Positions 34,364 to 42,473 of a stretch of DNA of 64,000 nt are shown here, one piece after another. Below the pieces are notes generated by a model that saw nothing but the letters and a program-made list of their open reading frames with translations, was not told the DNA's origin and ran no database searches. The first letter of the stretch is position 1. Every line of letters begins with the position of its first letter. The position numbers and the translations under genes are program-made. The DNA is from a bacterium (Candidatus Blackallbacteria) CG13_big_fil_rev_8_21_14_2_50_49_14 (GTDB taxonomy: Bacteria; Cyanobacteriota; Sericytochromatia; UBA7694): contig PFGG01000050.1 of NCBI GenBank assembly GCA_002783405.1, positions 21,177 to 85,176 on the forward strand, in the 5' to 3' direction.

Positions 34364-34774
34364 ATGAAAACAGAAGGCTTTCGCAAACAGCACGCAGAAA
34401 TATTGACTTTGGTTCACCATTTAAAAGCTGATCTCAAAAATTTGAATCCGAGTCTTCATTTTCAAACTTTCAGAAATCAGATCACCCATTTACTTGGAAA
34501 AGTTCAAGTGCACCTGACCATGGAAGACCATGTACTCTATCCCATTCTCATGCAAAGTAGGTCTCAAGATCTGTCTTCACTGGCACAGGATTATCAAACC
34601 GAAATGGGCGGAATAAAACGTGGCTTGATAAATTTTACACAGGAGTGGACCGCTGAAAAAATGAGGGAGGAGCCTGAAGGTTTTGGTCGTGCTGGCTTCA
34701 CATTGCTTGCTGAACTTGAAACCCGAATTGAAAGGGAGAATGAGCAACTTTATACACAGTATGATGCCCTTTAA
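34364..34774 (+). CDS. Hemerythrin-domain protein
   Basis: 136 residues from the ATG at 34364 with GAGG ahead. FRKQHAEILTLVHHL, VQVHLTMEDHVLYPIL and a C-terminal ELETRIERENEQLY correspond to the four helices of an HHE domain, with the last ligand pair weaker than usual. Third hemerythrin-type gene of the island; likely NO or O2 handling in the cytoplasm. Tail-to-tail 4-base overlap with mnmA. Confidence 0.7.
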   Translation: MKTEGFRKQHAEILTLVHHLKADLKNLNPSLHFQTFRNQITHLLGKVQVHLTMEDHVLYPILMQSRSQDLSSLAQDYQTEMGGIKRGLINFTQEWTAEKMREEPEGFGRAGFTLLAELETRIERENEQLYTQYDAL

Positions 34775-35835
34775 AGCATTGCTTCGAGCAGGCCACCGCC
34801 CAAAAGACGGCCCTCAGCATCGTAGATAACAGTAGATTGGCCCTGTCCTACCCGCATTTGCGCTTCGATCAGTTCGACCTTTGCTTTTTGTTCGGGCAAA
34901 CAGCTGAGTTTTCCTGCGACAGGTTTGGCGCGTGAAGAGAGTTTATAAAAAGCTTCAAGTTCACCCGCTGGTTCAGGGATTGAAACCCAATTGACAGAAT
35001 TTAGAAGCAGTTGGTTTGAGAGATTCTGTTCACGGGTTGCCACCATCACTCTGTTTTTTTCTGGTTCTACCGCCATCACGAATTGACGCTCAGGGCTTCC
35101 TCCGCCCAGACCTTTGCGTTGACCCGGCGTATAAAATACGCGACCCGTATGTTTGCCAATCACCTCACCTGACTGATTGACAATTTCACCCGGTTCACAG
35201 GCTTCTGGCGCATTCTGTCGCCAAAAATCTTCAGAGGTGGGCACGACAAAACAAAGATCCTGACTGTCTGGCTTTGCTGCCAATTCCTGCAGGCCCATTT
35301 CTGCAGCCAAGCTTCTCACTTCAGATTTCATCAAATTCCCGAGCGGAAAGACCGAACGGGCGAGTTGTTCCTGGGAAAGTTGCCAAAGCATATAGCTCTG
35401 ATCTTTGCCGGGATCCGCCGCTTGAAAGACTTCCCAACGCTGGCTTTCCGGGTTCAGGCTCAAGCGTGCATAATGCCCTGAGGCCAGCGCCTCTACTTCT
35501 GGGTCGCGACGAATCACCTGATCCCAGAGCAGGCCAAATTTAAAATATTTATTGCAATGTACACAGGGGTTGGGGGTTTGTCCCTGGGTGCGCCCCAGAA
35601 TAAAGGGTTTGACGATTTTCGATCTGAAATCATCAAGGGCCTCAATCAGATAGTGTTTGATGCCCATCTGGTGGCAAACCACTTTGGCGCGTTCTACATC
35701 TTCAAAGGAACAACATAAACTGCCCCGCCAGAGTGCGAGGGTGACCCCAATCACATCGTGTCCTTGAGCCTTTAAAAGCCCAGCGGCAACTGTGCTGTCG
35801 ACACCGCCGCTCATACCGATTGCTATTTTTGCCAT
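34771..35835 (-). CDS. mnmA: tRNA-specific 2-thiouridylase
   Basis: 354 residues. PP-loop SGGVDS (9-14), TPNPCVHCNKYFKFG with the catalytic Cys, the GHYAR block, PDSQDLCFV with the second catalytic Cys, and GRVFYTPGQRKGLGGG are all diagnostic. It thiolates U34 of Lys, Glu and Gln tRNAs. A housekeeping gene 13 bases after the Crp/Fnr gene and probably co-transcribed with it. Confidence 0.96.
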   Translation of the reverse strand: MAKIAIGMSGGVDSTVAAGLLKAQGHDVIGVTLALWRGSLCCSFEDVERAKVVCHQMGIKHYLIEALDDFRSKIVKPFILGRTQGQTPNPCVHCNKYFKFGLLWDQVIRRDPEVEALASGHYARLSLNPESQRWEVFQAADPGKDQSYMLWQLSQEQLARSVFPLGNLMKSEVRSLAAEMGLQELAAKPDSQDLCFVVPTSEDFWRQNAPEACEPGEIVNQSGEVIGKHTGRVFYTPGQRKGLGGGSPERQFVMAVEPEKNRVMVATREQNLSNQLLLNSVNWVSIPEPAGELEAFYKLSSRAKPVAGKLSCLPEQKAKVELIEAQMRVGQGQSTVIYDAEGRLLGGGLLEAML

Positions 35836-35847
35836 TTTTCTATTCCT

Positions 35848-36561
35848 TCATACCTGCGCCAGTGCTTTTAGGCGCACAAGATCCTGAATGGTTAACTGTT
35901 CCCGCCCTGAGCAGACAATGCCTTTGCTTTCCCAGGCACTCAAAATCCGGCTGATGGTATAGAGGGTGGAGCCTACCATTTCTGCAAGATCCTGACGGGA
36001 AAGGGGCATGTCCAGGAGCAGCCCTTTGTCTGTTTCGAGCGCGTTTGTCTCAAGCAAGCGCAGCAAGGCATGGGCCAGCCGCTGCTCAACGGGTTCTGTT
36101 GCCAGCTCCAGATAGCGATCTTGCAACTCATGGGTGCGTTTTACCATAATTTGAAAGGCATTGATCGCCAATTGGGGAAAACGGCCCATCAGTTTGAGAA
36201 TATCTTGATGTGAAAGCGCAAGGGCTTCGCAATTTTTGGTAGCTTGGGCAGAACCGGGGTATTCGCCTGCAGAGAGGGCGGCGACACAGCCAAAAATTTC
36301 AATCGGATTGACCATGCGCATCACCACCTGTTGCCCTTCAGGGGTGAGTTGCAAAACCTTGACCTGACCTTCGAGCAGGATATAGACATGTTGTGCGGGT
36401 GTACCCTGGTGAAAAAAATAACTGTCTGGATCAAAGCGGGTGGGAATGGCATAGGCCAAAACCTCTTCAAGGTCTCCTTCTGGCAGGCCTATAAACAAAG
36501 GGGTCTGCGAAACCTGAGTCAAAATGGGTTCACGTGCGATATGGGGGGGCAAGGCTTTCAT
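35848..36561 (-). CDS. Crp/Fnr-family regulator, NnrR/DNR type
   Basis: 237 residues from the ATG at 36561; a much longer in-frame extension lacks a plausible start and is rejected. Cyclic-nucleotide-like fold (SYFFHQGTPAQHVYILLEGQ), long dimer helix, then HTH MPLSRQDLAEMVGSTLYTISR and ILSAWESKGIV. No N-terminal Cys set, so no FNR-type Fe-S cluster. The recognition helix keeps Ser and Arg of FNR's E-x-x-S-R but has Tyr where FNR has Glu, fitting a non-FNR half-site. Beside nnrS and the likely activator of the TTTGCGC sites in this window. Confidence 0.85.
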   Translation of the reverse strand: MKALPPHIAREPILTQVSQTPLFIGLPEGDLEEVLAYAIPTRFDPDSYFFHQGTPAQHVYILLEGQVKVLQLTPEGQQVVMRMVNPIEIFGCVAALSAGEYPGSAQATKNCEALALSHQDILKLMGRFPQLAINAFQIMVKRTHELQDRYLELATEPVEQRLAHALLRLLETNALETDKGLLLDMPLSRQDLAEMVGSTLYTISRILSAWESKGIVCSGREQLTIQDLVRLKALAQV

Positions 36562-36671
36562 GGCATGACTGTCTTTTTTTGAATGATAAAGCCAGTATAC
36601 TGTTTTTTTTAACAGATTGAGAATGATTTCCGTGCTTTTCTTGAACAGAAGGATCCTGGCTTGGGGCAGAA

Positions 36672-37856
36672 TTATCCTGGCTTTCCATCCAGGCGGGGCC
36701 GTATCAAAACGGGAATATATTGAAAGCATAAAAGACCAAAGGCCAAGCTCCAAAAAATTCCGGCTGCCAGTACCCAATCAGTGCTTTGATTGGGAAGCCA
36801 GGCAGGCAAAATTCTCAGCAATGCTGCCAGATTGACACAGAGATAACCTGAGACAATGGCCTTTGAAGCTTGAATCGGGCGCCCGGTATGCCCCAATGAA
36901 ACACGTGAAACCATGGCATAGATCATCACCCCGATTGCACCCACTGTCCAGGCATGGGTCGCGCTGCTGGTAGGGAGCAGCCCAAGCTGACTGAAAGCTT
37001 GAAAGAAAAAGCCCACAATCAGCCAAAAATAACCGATGAACAAAATACTCAAGATCGGGATTTTTCTGGTTTGCCAGGGGTTCCAAACGATCCAGCGCAG
37101 GAGATGCAAGCTTCCTGCCGAGAGTGCAAGAATAGCCAGGAAAATAGGCGCTATTGGCAGGATTTGTAAAACCGCATAGGCCAGAGTCAGGCCCAAAACC
37201 CAGCGATCTAAACCCTCCCAACGGCGTACCTGAGCTGAAGGAAGTGCTTTTTCTGTGAAAAAGGGCAGCACCCTGCCTGAAATGACGGTGATCATGGCGA
37301 CGATAATGCCGATTGCGAAATGCAGCGCGGGAATCCCCAGACCCCTGGCGAGCCCTGCTGCATCCAAACAAGTGAGTAAATCTGCACCTGTCATCAGGCC
37401 CAAGAGCAGCCAAAATACGCGGTTTTTTCCTTTGAGGTTGGGCAATAGCAAATAGCTGAGGTCAACCCAAAAACAGAGTTCAGCAAGCAATGACAGGAGC
37501 GGTGATTGTTTACTCAGAATCAAAATTCTGGCCAGCAGCCAGAAAAAAATCAAGCTTTGCAATTTGAAGCCTGAGGTGCCCTTGTTTCCACTCCAATTGG
37601 CACTGGCGGTGAGTAAAAAACCTGCAATAATTGCGCCAGAGAAACCAAAAACCATTTCATGGCCATGCCAGAGGGTGGGGGGCCAAGCGCTGAGCGGTTG
37701 GATCAGACCTGAGATTTGGAATATCCAGAGACTCATGAGCAGCAGTGCTGCGCCCATGCCTGCAAGAAAAAGGGGGCGGAATCCAAGGCCCCACAGGCCA
37801 TAATGCTCAAGAATTTTGGGGCTTTCCTGCTGTTTTAATTTTATATTTAAGTCCAT
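36672..37856 (-). CDS. nnrS: NnrS-family heme/copper membrane protein
   Basis: 394 residues with about twelve membrane helices. LGFRPLFLAGMGAALLLM, WHGHEMVFGFSGAIIAGFLL (His-x-His heme ligands), ISGRVLPFFTEKAL and SRVSLGHTGRP are the NnrS hallmarks. NnrS lowers the damage caused by NO and is induced during denitrification. Upstream of the Crp/Fnr gene on the same strand, with a regulon site shared with the divergent gene at 38008. Confidence 0.93.
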   Translation of the reverse strand: MDLNIKLKQQESPKILEHYGLWGLGFRPLFLAGMGAALLLMSLWIFQISGLIQPLSAWPPTLWHGHEMVFGFSGAIIAGFLLTASANWSGNKGTSGFKLQSLIFFWLLARILILSKQSPLLSLLAELCFWVDLSYLLLPNLKGKNRVFWLLLGLMTGADLLTCLDAAGLARGLGIPALHFAIGIIVAMITVISGRVLPFFTEKALPSAQVRRWEGLDRWVLGLTLAYAVLQILPIAPIFLAILALSAGSLHLLRWIVWNPWQTRKIPILSILFIGYFWLIVGFFFQAFSQLGLLPTSSATHAWTVGAIGVMIYAMVSRVSLGHTGRPIQASKAIVSGYLCVNLAALLRILPAWLPNQSTDWVLAAGIFWSLAFGLLCFQYIPVLIRPRLDGKPG

Positions 37857-37890
37857 TGCTTATCCGACTTTCGAATCATTGTTTATATGA

Positions 37891-37961
37891 ATTTTAAGCT
37901 TTAAATAGATTTTGAAGATTGCGCCAGCGCAAAGAAGCTTGGGTGGATACTCTGAGATAAT
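37891..37961. promoter_or_regulatory. Divergent nnrS / membrane protein promoter with NnrR-type palindrome
   Basis: GATTGCGCCAGCGCAAAG (37917-37934). To the left on the minus strand TAAAAT (37896-37891) lies exactly 20 bp from the site and serves nnrS; to the right GATAAT (37956-37961) lies 21 bp away and serves the plus-strand gene. Confidence 0.7.
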
Positions 37962-38007
37962 AAGCCTATTCCGATGTATGAAAAATTTCAGAAATAAAAT
38001 ATGATGC

Positions 38008-39108
38008 ATGCCTGATTCCCGTTTGTTTGCAACTGGCTTAAAACTGCTCTTTGGATTAGGGGGAGTAACCCTATTGCTGGGGTTGATTTCAGGTTTTTTG
38101 AGGTTGGAATGGTTTGCCTTTGCCGGTGCTGAGCGCCTTCAATACCATGGGGTTTGGATGATTTGTGGATTTTTGGGTACTTTGATTGGCCTTGAAAGAG
38201 CCATTCACTCTGAATTTAAAGCTGCTGTTCTCATACCGCTTTTGGCGGTATTGGGATCCGCACTGCTTATTTTTCAATCCCCATTTACAGCGGCTCTTAT
38301 GTATGGGCTTTCCTGTCTCATGCATCTTGTGATTTATTGTCAGAAACAAAAATACTTTTTTCCTTCCAGTTTACTCAATCTCTTGGCGCTTTTGGCTTGG
38401 GCTGGGGGGATTATCTTGTGGCTGTCAGGCAGATCCTTTCGCTTGATTGGGATCATTTGGGTGCTCTTTCCCCTTTTGACGATTCTTCCCGAACGTTGGA
38501 ACTTTCAAACCAAGCAAAAGTCCTGGTCTGACGTGATCTTTTTAAGCTTTGCTCTGAACCTTGGCCTTTTCTGGCCTTTACTTCTGTTTTTCCCAGACTT
38601 GATTTTGCGTCTGCAAGGTCTAAGTCTCTGTGGTTTGGGGATCTGTTTGTGGCTGAAGGATGCAGATTTGAAATCTAGTAAACAGAATTCCTGGAACATC
38701 TACTTTGCTCTCAATTTGAGCTTTGCCTATTTTTGGTTGATTTTCAGCGGTTTTGTCTTGGTTTCTCAAGGCGCTTATCTGCTTCAAAATGCCAGTTTTG
38801 ATGGTTATTTACATGGGATTTTTTTGGGTTTTGTAATGGGCATGATCTTTTCACATTTCCCGAAAGTAATACGTTTAATTTTGAACCAGGAGTTTTCATT
38901 TCATCCAATTTTCTATTTGCCCTGGAGTTTGCTCCAGTTGGGGCTTTTGCTGCGTTTTAGTCTGATCTTTCAGACTGAAATTGTCTTTTGGAAATGGGGG
39001 GGAAGCATCAATCTCTTGGCAATTGTTTTATTTTTCGGCTTGGTTATTGCAAAATTGGGCTTGGATCGTTTTTCATCCCTGAAAGGGGAGGAAATCGGTG
39101 TTGAGTGA
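38008..39108 (+). CDS. Polytopic membrane protein, possibly NnrS-related
   Basis: 366 residues with about ten to twelve membrane helices. ERLQYHGVWMICGFLGTLIG followed by LERA, and YLHGIFLGFVMGMIFSHFPK, carry single histidines in places like those of NnrS (WHGHEM and the late HG motif), so it may bind heme. I do not recognise the family with certainty. It is driven from the nnrS regulon site, and its stop overlaps the start of the NorD-like gene by 11 bases, which ties it to NO metabolism. Confidence 0.65.
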   Translation: MPDSRLFATGLKLLFGLGGVTLLLGLISGFLRLEWFAFAGAERLQYHGVWMICGFLGTLIGLERAIHSEFKAAVLIPLLAVLGSALLIFQSPFTAALMYGLSCLMHLVIYCQKQKYFFPSSLLNLLALLAWAGGIILWLSGRSFRLIGIIWVLFPLLTILPERWNFQTKQKSWSDVIFLSFALNLGLFWPLLLFFPDLILRLQGLSLCGLGICLWLKDADLKSSKQNSWNIYFALNLSFAYFWLIFSGFVLVSQGAYLLQNASFDGYLHGIFLGFVMGMIFSHFPKVIRLILNQEFSFHPIFYLPWSLLQLGLLLRFSLIFQTEIVFWKWGGSINLLAIVLFFGLVIAKLGLDRFSSLKGEEIGVE

Positions 39109-39760
39109 GGAGTATCTGTCTTCAGAATGGGATTGGGCCTGTTTTTGGCGCTCAATACAGGCCTGGCTGATCAATCTTCCTTCAGACTCTCCCAGATTGG
39201 AGCAGGAAGGAACGGTCTATCTCAAGGATTTATCTCCCCGGCTTGAAGGCTTGCTTCGACTCTTGACTGGTGAGGCTTTGTGTTTGATCGGGGTTGCCGA
39301 CGAGGGGGGCTGGTGTGAACCTGCTTGTTTTTTGCCCTCTCAGTTTAGCCAAGGTAAAACCCTGCTTCAAAATCTTCAATTTTATTTGTATCGAATCCTC
39401 TATCTCTCTGTCCAGCGAGATTTAAATCTGAATTGGCAGGTGAATGGCAATTTTCAGGTGAGCACCTCGAGAATCTGTGCGCGCAATTTCTCTTCACAGG
39501 TATTAGCTCAAATTTATCTGCGCTTTCCAGGTTCTGAACTCTGGATTCCGCAGCTCTTGCAAACTTTTCGTCAGCGAGCCCTCTTTGAACACGAGCTTGC
39601 CTATTTGTGGGGACGCTGGATTTCTCCTGCAAAAACGAAGCTCAGCAAGACACAATCCAGGCGTGAAGCTTCAATGCGATTTTCACCCTCCGAACTTTAT
39701 CATTTTCGCTTAAAAAGTGCCCATGAGGTGCATTTTTTCTATACACATTATTTAAATTAG
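39098..39760 (+). CDS. Stand-alone NorD-type N-terminal domain
   Basis: 220 residues from a GTG with GGGGAGG ahead. LQFYLYRILYLSVQRDLNLN followed by W matches LLFYLFRVCYLSIQRELNLN W of the NorD encoded at 18397-20142, and the flanking regions align too (LAQIYLRFPG with LKQLYQRFPG; AYLWGRW with ALLWGHW). The VWA domain is missing and the tail ends soon after. It could be a partner or competitor of NorD in metal insertion, perhaps for the membrane protein whose gene overlaps it. Confidence 0.75.
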   Translation: MLSEEYLSSEWDWACFWRSIQAWLINLPSDSPRLEQEGTVYLKDLSPRLEGLLRLLTGEALCLIGVADEGGWCEPACFLPSQFSQGKTLLQNLQFYLYRILYLSVQRDLNLNWQVNGNFQVSTSRICARNFSSQVLAQIYLRFPGSELWIPQLLQTFRQRALFEHELAYLWGRWISPAKTKLSKTQSRREASMRFSPSELYHFRLKSAHEVHFFYTHYLN

Positions 39761-39782
39761 TTTGCAAAATTAATTTCATAAA

Positions 39783-39796
39783 TTGATCAAGATCAA
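39783..39796. promoter_or_regulatory. FNR/DNR-type box upstream of the nos genes
   Basis: TTGATCAAGATCAA is an exact TTGAT-N4-ATCAA box. TATATT (39849-39854) could be the -10; the box would then be centred near -71.5, a class I activator position. It differs from the TTTGCGC sites of the nor/nir genes, so nos may answer to a different regulator. Another palindrome, ATTGATCAAT, lies at 39834-39843. Confidence 0.6.
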
Positions 39797-39893
39797 GTTT
39801 AGTTCCTCAGTTTATTGTTCCAGCTCAAATAACTATTGATCAATTCCTTATATTCTTAAATGTACAGAATCAAAGGAAATCGAGGAATCCACT

Positions 39894-40385
39894 ATGAAAC
39901 GAAGCTATAAATTGAGTCTCTTCATCGCCAGTCTTGGACTGGTGAGTGCGTTTTTACTGGGGTGCCCAGCTTCTCAGACCTCTGAAAATAAAACTGAAAC
40001 CACGACCAGCGCTGCACCTGCCGATGTGCCTCTTGCCGAAGCGGGGGCAGATGGCAAAGGCATTGGGCCTGTCAAAACAGTTGAATTGACGGCTTTGGAT
40101 ACTGCGCTGGTGGCAGAAGGTCAGAAAACGTTTGAGTCGAAATGCGCGTCCTGTCATAAATTTGAAGCCAAATATGTGGGGCCAGCCTTGAAAGGAGTCA
40201 CTGAAAGACGCAAGCCAGAATGGATCATGAATATGATCCTGAATTCAACCGAAATGGTTCAAAAAGATCCTGAAGCCAAAAAGCTGTTTGCGACCTTTAT
40301 GATGGCCATGCCCAACCAGAATATGGACGAAAAATCAGCTCGCGCTGTCTTGGAATATTTCCGCAGTATGGATGAAAAGAAATAA
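39894..40385 (+). CDS. Lipoprotein cytochrome c preceding nosZ
   Basis: 163 residues. Lipoprotein signal with lipobox LLGC (Cys24), a Thr/Ala-rich tether, then a class I heme domain with CASCH (C84, C87, H88) and Met-rich MMAMPNQNM for the sixth ligand. Seventeen bases before nosZ, so the likely electron donor to N2O reductase, held at the membrane surface. Family resembles cytochromes found with clade II nos clusters. Confidence 0.9.
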   Translation: MKRSYKLSLFIASLGLVSAFLLGCPASQTSENKTETTTSAAPADVPLAEAGADGKGIGPVKTVELTALDTALVAEGQKTFESKCASCHKFEAKYVGPALKGVTERRKPEWIMNMILNSTEMVQKDPEAKKLFATFMMAMPNQNMDEKSARAVLEYFRSMDEKK

Positions 40386-40402
40386 GCATTGAGGAGAAAA
40401 TT

Positions 40403-42400
40403 ATGAAAAGTACGCGAAAATTATTGAAACCTTTGTCCCTAACGCTGACCACTGCTCTGGTCATTGTGGTGGGCTGTGTAACAGGACAAAAGCAGTCCGA
40501 AAAACCAGCAGCTGGATTAACTTCCAGTTCAGATGCGGCTGCGAAAGTCTATGTGGAACCGGGGAAACATGACGAGCTGTATGCCTTTATGTCAGGGGGC
40601 TTCAGCGGACAAGTCGGTGTCTATGGCTTGCCCTCAGGACGCTTGCTCAAAGTGATTCCTGTGTTTTCACAAAACCCTGAAAATGGCTATGGCTATTCAG
40701 AAGAAAGTAAACCCCTGCTTACGACAACCCATGGCTTTATTCCCTGGGGCGATGCGCATCACCCCAAGCTTTCGCAAACAGCGGGAGAACAGGATGGCCG
40801 CTGGTTGTTTATCAACGAAAACAATACTCCACGTGTGGCCCGTATTGATCTTTCAACCTTTAAAACAGTAGAAACGCTTGAAATTCCAAATTCAGCGGGG
40901 AATCACGCCTCGCCCTATATTACCGAAAATACTGAATATGTCATGGCCTCAACCCGTTTCAGTGTGCCGATTGGGGACGGTGATGTACCGATTGACAGCT
41001 ACAAACAAAATTTCAAAGCAACGACCAGTTTTATCAAAGTAGACAAGGACACAGGTAAAATGGCGATCGCCTTCCAAATCCTTTTGCCTGGCTACGACTA
41101 TGATTTGAGCCATGCAGGCAAAGGCCCCTCTCATGGTTGGTCGTTTCTCACGACCTACAATACTGAACAGGCCAACTCGCTCAAAGAAGCCAACGCCAGT
41201 CAAAATGACAAAGACTTTATTTTGGCGATTAATTGGAAAAAAGCTGAAGAATATATGGCCCAAGGAAAATTCAAAGAAATTTCGGGCAAGCATTTTCACA
41301 ACCATTTAAATGAAGCGACCCATACTGCCAGTTCAGAGACCGTCGAGAAAGTAAAAGTGCTCGACCCCACTGAATTGCCAGGCCTCGCCTATTATATTCC
41401 CTGCCCCAAATCACCTCACGGGGTTGATGTGGACCCCACAGGTGAGTATATTGTCGGCGGTGGGAAATTGGCGGCAGTGATTCCCGTTTTCTCTTTCTCG
41501 AAAATGATCAAAGCGATTGAAAGCAAAGCCTTTGATGGGGAATCTGGCAAAATACCTGTGCTGAAATATGATTCAGTCTTGGCCGGAGAGGTCAAAGAGC
41601 CGGGTCTGGGGCCTCTGCACACTGAATTTGACGGCGATGGCAATGCCTATACTTCCATGTTTGTTTCTTCTGAAATTACCAAATGGAAAGTCGCAACCCA
41701 AGAGGTGATTGACCGTACGCCTGCTTATTATTCAATTGGCCATTTGATGATTCCTGGGGGCGATACCCGCAAACCCTATGGCAAATATGTCGTGGCTTTG
41801 AATAAAATCACCAAGGATCGCTACTTGCCCACAGGCCCTGAACTGACCCAGTCTGCTCAGCTGATCGATATCACGGGTCAGAAAATGAATCTTTTGTTGG
41901 ATTTCCCAACCATTGGAGAACCCCACTATGCGCAAGCCATGCCGGCTGCAAAAATTGTCGAACGCCAGAAAAAGATTTATAAGCTTGAAGACAACCAACA
42001 CCCTTACGCGATTAAATCTGAAAAAGAGACCAAAATCGAGCGCAAAGGCAACGAAGTGCATGTCCGCATGAGTACGATTCGTTCTCACTTTTCTCCCGAT
42101 AATATTGAAGGGATCAAAGAGGGGGATACGGTTTTCTTCCATATCACCAATCTGGAACAGGATTGGGATGTGCCGCACGGATTCTCGGTCATGGGCAATG
42201 AAAATGCCGAATTGCTGATCATGCCAGGTGAAACCATGACGGCCACCTGGAAACCCAAGAAGAAGGGCATGTACCCCTTCTACTGTACAGATTTCTGTTC
42301 GGCACTTCACCAGGAAATGCAGGGGTATATCCGCGTTTCAGATAAAAATGCAAATCTGCCCCTCAAGTTTAGCTTGAGTGCCCCTCCCGGCACGAATTAG
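40403..42400 (+). CDS. nosZ: Nitrous oxide reductase, clade II type
   Basis: 665 residues. No twin-arginine signal; instead LTTALVIVVGC looks like a Sec lipoprotein signal (Cys25), fitting the Sec-dependent clade II enzymes. Beta-propeller CuZ histidines include GDAHHPKLS; the C-terminal CuA cupredoxin has FYCTDFCSALHQEMQGYI with the two Cys, His and Met ligands. It reduces N2O to N2 at the end of denitrification. The gene order with a NosB/NosL protein and nosDFY next agrees with clade II. Confidence 0.96.
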   Translation: MKSTRKLLKPLSLTLTTALVIVVGCVTGQKQSEKPAAGLTSSSDAAAKVYVEPGKHDELYAFMSGGFSGQVGVYGLPSGRLLKVIPVFSQNPENGYGYSEESKPLLTTTHGFIPWGDAHHPKLSQTAGEQDGRWLFINENNTPRVARIDLSTFKTVETLEIPNSAGNHASPYITENTEYVMASTRFSVPIGDGDVPIDSYKQNFKATTSFIKVDKDTGKMAIAFQILLPGYDYDLSHAGKGPSHGWSFLTTYNTEQANSLKEANASQNDKDFILAINWKKAEEYMAQGKFKEISGKHFHNHLNEATHTASSETVEKVKVLDPTELPGLAYYIPCPKSPHGVDVDPTGEYIVGGGKLAAVIPVFSFSKMIKAIESKAFDGESGKIPVLKYDSVLAGEVKEPGLGPLHTEFDGDGNAYTSMFVSSEITKWKVATQEVIDRTPAYYSIGHLMIPGGDTRKPYGKYVVALNKITKDRYLPTGPELTQSAQLIDITGQKMNLLLDFPTIGEPHYAQAMPAAKIVERQKKIYKLEDNQHPYAIKSEKETKIERKGNEVHVRMSTIRSHFSPDNIEGIKEGDTVFFHITNLEQDWDVPHGFSVMGNENAELLIMPGETMTATWKPKKKGMYPFYCTDFCSALHQEMQGYIRVSDKNANLPLKFSLSAPPGTN

Positions 42401-42419
42401 ACTCTTGATTTAAGCAAAG

Positions 42420-42451
42420 AAGGCGGGGTGGGGCACTCTCCCCCGCCTTTG
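42420..42451 (+). terminator. Hairpin after nosZ
   Basis: AAGGCGGGG (42420-42428) pairs with CCCCGCCTT (42441-42449), followed by TTTG. A short T tail suggests partial termination so that nosZ is made in excess over the accessory genes (inference). Confidence 0.65.
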
Positions 42452-42473
42452 TAACTGAGAAAGTAGGCTGACA

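Noticed and set aside
36562..36777. Extension of the Crp/Fnr protein by 72 residues
   Set aside because: The family length is about 230 residues; the extra part is unlike any Crp domain and covers the likely promoter (TATACT at 36599-36594, minus).
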